Below are positions 4,369 through 8,078 of a DNA stretch of 8,078 nucleotides, in pieces. Every line of letters starts with the position of its first letter. Position 1 is the stretch's first letter. This DNA is from Candidatus Segatella papionis (GTDB taxonomy: Bacteria > Bacteroidota > Bacteroidia > Bacteroidales > Bacteroidaceae). The translations under genes and the position numbers were made by a program. The notes below the pieces were generated by a model. It did not search any database, was not told where the DNA came from, and saw only the letters and a list, made by a program, of their open reading frames with translations. The stretch lies in the NCBI GenBank assembly GCA_002297965.1, contig DBLF01000098.1, positions 1 through 8,078 on the forward strand. Direction: 5' to 3'.

Positions 4369-7300
4369 ATGAAATCTATAAAACATTTAGTTCTGCTGAT
4401 ACTGGCTTGCCTCTTCGCCCTCACAACAGGGGCGCAAAACGGAAAGCTATTCAATACAGACAACCAGCTTTCGAGCAACCTTGCCACACAAGTGTTCCAA
4501 GACAAGAACGGCTTCATCTGGATAGCCACCCGCAATGGTCTGAACGCTTACGACGGCTACAACTTCAGCGTTATGAAGAAGAATAGCAGCAATGCACCAG
4601 GACTCACCAGCAACTTCATCAACTGCCTCTCAGAAAACGAGAGGGGGCAACTATTGCTCGGCACCAACAACTCGCTGCTTCTATATAATGGCAGCCAATT
4701 CGAGAAGATTCCCTTGCTCGACTCCAAGGGCAAACCTCTCACTACCTATGTTACGCAAGTTTATCCACTCAAGAACAAAGACATTGCCATCGCCACATCG
4801 GGTTACGGAATCATGCTTCTCAAGTATGGTGCCAAGGAATGCTATGCTATGAAGGGCGATGTGGAAAAGCTAAAATATATCCACACGCTGCTGGAAGACA
4901 ACCAAGGAAGACTCTGGATTGTGAGCGAAGACGGCAAACTGCACCGCAAGGAGCACAACGGAAAAATTACTTCCTATTTCGCTGGCACGGAAGGCATCGT
5001 AGCGCAAGACATCCAACAAGACAAGCAGGGAAACATCTACCTTGCCTCCAAGAACTCGGGTGTCTATTTGCTACGTAAGGGCAGCACAGCATTCACCCGA
5101 ATAGCCAGTATCCCCAACCTACCCATCTACAACATTTACATCAGCCGAAACGGTCGCCTCTTCGTCGGAAGCGACGGAACGGGCATCTACGTATATGATC
5201 CTCGTACAGGCTTCACGCTCAACAACCCTATCTACAGCCGACTCATCAACCTCGACAAGAGCAAGGTGACCAGTATCCTAGAAGATAAACAAGGCAACAT
5301 CTGGGTGAGCATGCTGCAAAAAGGAGTCTTTATGCAGGGATTCATGCAAAACGACTTCAACTACATGGGATTCCGACTGGGCGACCACAACGTGATAGGC
5401 GAAAACAGCGTAACAAGCCTCTGTGTAAACCAAGGCAACCAAATATGGGTGGGAACCGACAAAGACGGTCTCTATCTATTCGACCTCGGCACACGCACTT
5501 CGAGCCACCACTGCATGGGACAAGCCGCCGTGCTTTCACTCTGCAAAGACCAGCAAGGCAGAACCTGGGTGGGAACCTACACCGACGGCATGGGCTACCT
5601 CGACGCCGCAGGCACTTACCACCCCGTGGATTTCGGATTCAGCAAGTCGGTGGGCGTATTCGACATCAAGTGCGACCCCGAAGGCAACCTCTGGTTTGCA
5701 ACCATGGGCGCTGGTCTCTACTGCCTGCAAAAGAACGGAAACCTGAAGAACTACAAAGCAAAGTATGGAGCCGACAACAACATCAAGCTCAACTGCCTGC
5801 CCAACAATTACCTCATCAAGATAAGCCTCTCCAGAGACGGCAAGCGAGTATTCGTAGCCACCTCCATCGGTTTGGCGTGCCTCGACCGTAGCAAAGGCAG
5901 CTGGCTCTCCACCTTCAAGGGCATCAACTGCCTGAACAAGAACTGCTTCTCCCACTGCGTGTTTGTGGATAGCAAAGACCATGTATGGTACGGCACCGAA
6001 GACGGCGCTTTCTGCTACGACTTCAAGAAAGGTATCAAGCCAAAGCTCTACACCACAGCACAAGGACTCACCGACAACAGCGTGGCAAGCGTTACCGAGG
6101 ATTACCAAGGCAGAATATGGATGGGAACCAACTGCGGACTCAACAAACTGAACCCTAAAACTGGCATCATCACCAAATTCTTCGCTGAAAGCGGACTGCA
6201 AAGCAACGAGTTCAGCGACGGTTCCGTATGCACGGCTTGGGGTGACAAAATGATCTTGATGGGCGGTACGGGAGGACTTAACTGGTTCCTGGCCGACGAG
6301 GTGAAGCAGCACCCTTGGCAAGCCAACGTAGTGATTTCGGGCTTCATGGTGGGCAACAAGCACGTAACACCAGGCAGCGAGTCGGGCATCTACACCATCA
6401 CCGACGACGGTGTGGTGAACAGCAAAGAGTTCAACCTATCGCACGACGACAACTCGTTCACCATCCAGCTTTCCACCCTTACCTATAATAATGTGGAGCA
6501 GATAGCCTATGCCTACAGCATCAACGGCGAGGAATGGCGCACCGTGCCTGTGGGACAAAACGAAATAGCCTTCACCCACCTATCGCCCGACACCTACAAG
6601 TTCCGTGTCAAGGCCATCTGCAACAGCTACGAAACCCCTATCCGCGAGTTCACCGTCACCATCCACCCAGCCTGGTACGCCAGCATTTGGGCAAGACTGT
6701 TCTACCTTCTGATACTGATAGCACTCATCGTGCTCTACATCCAGCACCGCAAGCGCAAGGAGGAAGACCGCCTTACCCTGCAACAGCATATCCACGCCGA
6801 GGAAATGGGCGAGGCCAAGATTAAGTTCTTCATGAACATCAGCCACGAGATTCGCACGCCTTTAACCCTCATCATCACCCCTCTGCTCTCCCTCATCAAG
6901 GAAGACAAGGAGCCTCATCGACAGGGCATCTACGAGATTATCCGAAAGAACTCCGAACGAATCTTGCACCTCATCAACCAGATGATGGACCTTAGAAAAA
7001 TAGACAAGGGACAGATGGTGATGCGCATGTGCGAAACCGACATGGTGGCGTTCATCAACGAGGAGTACGAACTGTTCCAGCAGCAAGCCGTAGCCAAGAA
7101 CATCGACTTCGAATACCAGCACGACTCCGAGAAACTGCCCGTATGGATAGACCGCAACAACTTCGACAAGGTGCTCATCAACATTCTCTCCAATGCCTTC
7201 AAGTTCACCCCTACGGCTGGACACATCTTGCTCTCGCTCACCCATACCGAGCACCACGCCTACATCAGCGTGAAAGACAGCGGCATCGGCATACCGAAGG

Positions 7301-8078
7301 ACAAACTGGAGACCATCTTCCAGCGCTTCTACCAAAGCGCTGCCGACCCTAACGACCGCAACATCGGCACTGGCATCGGACTCGACCTGACCCGCTCGCT
7401 CGTGGAGCTGCACTATGGCACCATCAGCGCCCATAACAACGAGGGCGAGAAGGGCAGCAAGTTTGAGCATGGCAGCGAGTTCATCATCCGCATCCCTCTA
7501 GGCTGCGAGCACCTCAAGCCAGAAGAAATGGTGGAAGAGCAGAAGGTGGTGGAAGAGCAAAACCAGGAACTCGCCGACATCGAGCAGATGGAACAAGATG
7601 AGCAGCAGATGGAGGACGAACTCGACAACGGTACCGCAAAGACCGATGCCACAGCTGCCAGCCTAACCGCCGGCAAGGGCGGAAAGGCGGAAATTGTCAT
7701 CGTGGAAGACGAGGAAGACATCCAGGAATACCTCAAGGCGCAACTCAGCGACGACTTCCGAATTCGCACCTATCCTAACGGCAAGGTGGCGCTCACCGAG
7801 ATTCTGAAGAAGAAGCCAGACCTCGTCATCAGCGACATCATGATGCCGGAGATGGACGGAAACACCCTCTGCACCAAACTCAAGGCGAACATCAACACCA
7901 ACGATGTGCCCGTGATACTGCTCACCGCCAAGAGCCGCGAGGAAGACCAGCTGGAAGGACTGGAGACGGGTGCCGACGCTTACATCCTGAAACCATTCAA
8001 CATGGACATCCTGCGCCGCACCATCATCAACCTGCTCTCCATTCGCCGCACCCTGCGCAACAAGTTCACAGGTAACGA
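4369..8078 (+). CDS. Hybrid two-component system sensor/regulator (HTCS) controlling the PUL (partial, C-terminus beyond right edge)
   Basis: One-protein signalling system: a periplasmic sensor drives a cytoplasmic kinase, receiver and DNA-binding domain to switch on PUL genes. Visible over 1236 residues: signal peptide (about 1-22, ending TTGA); about a dozen beta-propeller repeats of the form DxxGxIWxGT (for example 45-57, 306-315, near 575-590), consistent with two propellers; a Y_Y_Y-type domain (about 690-765); a membrane helix (about 774-791) followed by HRKRKEE; HisKA with phospho-acceptor H826 in FMNISHEIRTPL; HATPase with N-box N938/N942, DSGIGIP (970-976) and GTGIGL (1000-1005); an acidic Glu/Gln-rich linker (about 1045-1100); and a receiver with E1113/D1114, phospho-acceptor D1156 in ISDIMMPEMDG, T1186 and K1208. 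All catalytic residues are intact. The usual AraC-type helix-turn-helix should follow past the edge, giving roughly 1350 residues in all. It is divergent from the GH5 and susC-like genes, the normal HTCS arrangement. The sensor has about 16 cysteines. The ligand is unknown. Confidence 0.96.
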   Translation, partial: MKSIKHLVLLILACLFALTTGAQNGKLFNTDNQLSSNLATQVFQDKNGFIWIATRNGLNAYDGYNFSVMKKNSSNAPGLTSNFINCLSENERGQLLLGTNNSLLLYNGSQFEKIPLLDSKGKPLTTYVTQVYPLKNKDIAIATSGYGIMLLKYGAKECYAMKGDVEKLKYIHTLLEDNQGRLWIVSEDGKLHRKEHNGKITSYFAGTEGIVAQDIQQDKQGNIYLASKNSGVYLLRKGSTAFTRIASIPNLPIYNIYISRNGRLFVGSDGTGIYVYDPRTGFTLNNPIYSRLINLDKSKVTSILEDKQGNIWVSMLQKGVFMQGFMQNDFNYMGFRLGDHNVIGENSVTSLCVNQGNQIWVGTDKDGLYLFDLGTRTSSHHCMGQAAVLSLCKDQQGRTWVGTYTDGMGYLDAAGTYHPVDFGFSKSVGVFDIKCDPEGNLWFATMGAGLYCLQKNGNLKNYKAKYGADNNIKLNCLPNNYLIKISLSRDGKRVFVATSIGLACLDRSKGSWLSTFKGINCLNKNCFSHCVFVDSKDHVWYGTEDGAFCYDFKKGIKPKLYTTAQGLTDNSVASVTEDYQGRIWMGTNCGLNKLNPKTGIITKFFAESGLQSNEFSDGSVCTAWGDKMILMGGTGGLNWFLADEVKQHPWQANVVISGFMVGNKHVTPGSESGIYTITDDGVVNSKEFNLSHDDNSFTIQLSTLTYNNVEQIAYAYSINGEEWRTVPVGQNEIAFTHLSPDTYKFRVKAICNSYETPIREFTVTIHPAWYASIWARLFYLLILIALIVLYIQHRKRKEEDRLTLQQHIHAEEMGEAKIKFFMNISHEIRTPLTLIITPLLSLIKEDKEPHRQGIYEIIRKNSERILHLINQMMDLRKIDKGQMVMRMCETDMVAFINEEYELFQQQAVAKNIDFEYQHDSEKLPVWIDRNNFDKVLINILSNAFKFTPTAGHILLSLTHTEHHAYISVKDSGIGIPKDKLETIFQRFYQSAADPNDRNIGTGIGLDLTRSLVELHYGTISAHNNEGEKGSKFEHGSEFIIRIPLGCEHLKPEEMVEEQKVVEEQNQELADIEQMEQDEQQMEDELDNGTAKTDATAASLTAGKGGKAEIVIVEDEEDIQEYLKAQLSDDFRIRTYPNGKVALTEILKKKPDLVISDIMMPEMDGNTLCTKLKANINTNDVPVILLTAKSREEDQLEGLETGADAYILKPFNMDILRRTIINLLSIRRTLRNKFTGN

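Noticed and set aside
5536..6363. 275-residue open frame on the minus strand inside the HTCS
   Set aside because: It lies opposite clear beta-propeller sensor coding sequence with intact repeats; its low-complexity Val/Ala/Glu-rich product shows no domain. It is an antisense shadow of a gene using GC-ending codons.
6862..7470. 202-residue minus-strand open frame opposite the kinase domain
   Set aside because: The plus strand here encodes intact HisKA and HATPase motifs; the antisense product is Val/Leu/Glu-rich without recognisable features.

Overview
The window looks like part of a polysaccharide utilization locus (PUL) from a gut or rumen Bacteroidota, most likely a Prevotella/Segatella-type organism. 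The evidence is a SusC/RagA-family TonB-dependent transporter, a secreted GH5-like glycoside hydrolase with the short C-terminal domain common in Prevotella exported proteins, and a hybrid two-component system (HTCS) regulator on the opposite strand. Three promoter boxes also match the Bacteroidota -7 consensus TAnnTTTG. The genus is inferred from style and has not been tested by a search.

Layout. Positions 1-2048, minus strand: the N-terminal 682 residues of a SusC-like transporter, running off the left edge; a SusD partner would be expected just beyond it. Positions 2049-2261: a short intergenic region with a TAnnTTTG box (2208-2215) and an AT-rich leader carrying repeated TTGTTAATTGTT. Positions 2262-3767, minus strand: a complete 501-residue secreted GH5-like enzyme. 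Positions 3768-4368: a 601-bp divergent control region. Positions 4369-8078, plus strand: 1236 residues of an HTCS (periplasmic beta-propeller sensor, membrane segment, histidine kinase, receiver), cut off at the right edge before the expected AraC-type DNA-binding domain.

How the parts should work together (family knowledge plus inference): the HTCS senses an oligosaccharide in the periplasm and activates the divergent enzyme-transporter genes. The GH5 protein cuts a beta-linked glycan, and SusC with its unseen SusD imports the products. The substrate cannot be named from sequence alone.

The least ordinary part is the divergent control region. Two near-identical 18-bp direct repeats 31 bp apart lie just upstream of the GH5 promoter and are the best candidate HTCS operator. 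The GH5 transcript would then have an unusually long leader of about 360 nt. That leader contains a 15-bp hairpin closed by a GCGA (GNRA) tetraloop, with four G-U pairs that form only in the GH5-sense RNA. A 12-codon reading frame starts inside this hairpin and stops 3 nt before a short GC-rich hairpin followed by six U. Together these suggest transcription attenuation, or a small RNA released from the leader, in a locus type normally thought to be controlled at initiation. No mobile element, CRISPR array, tRNA or rRNA is visible.
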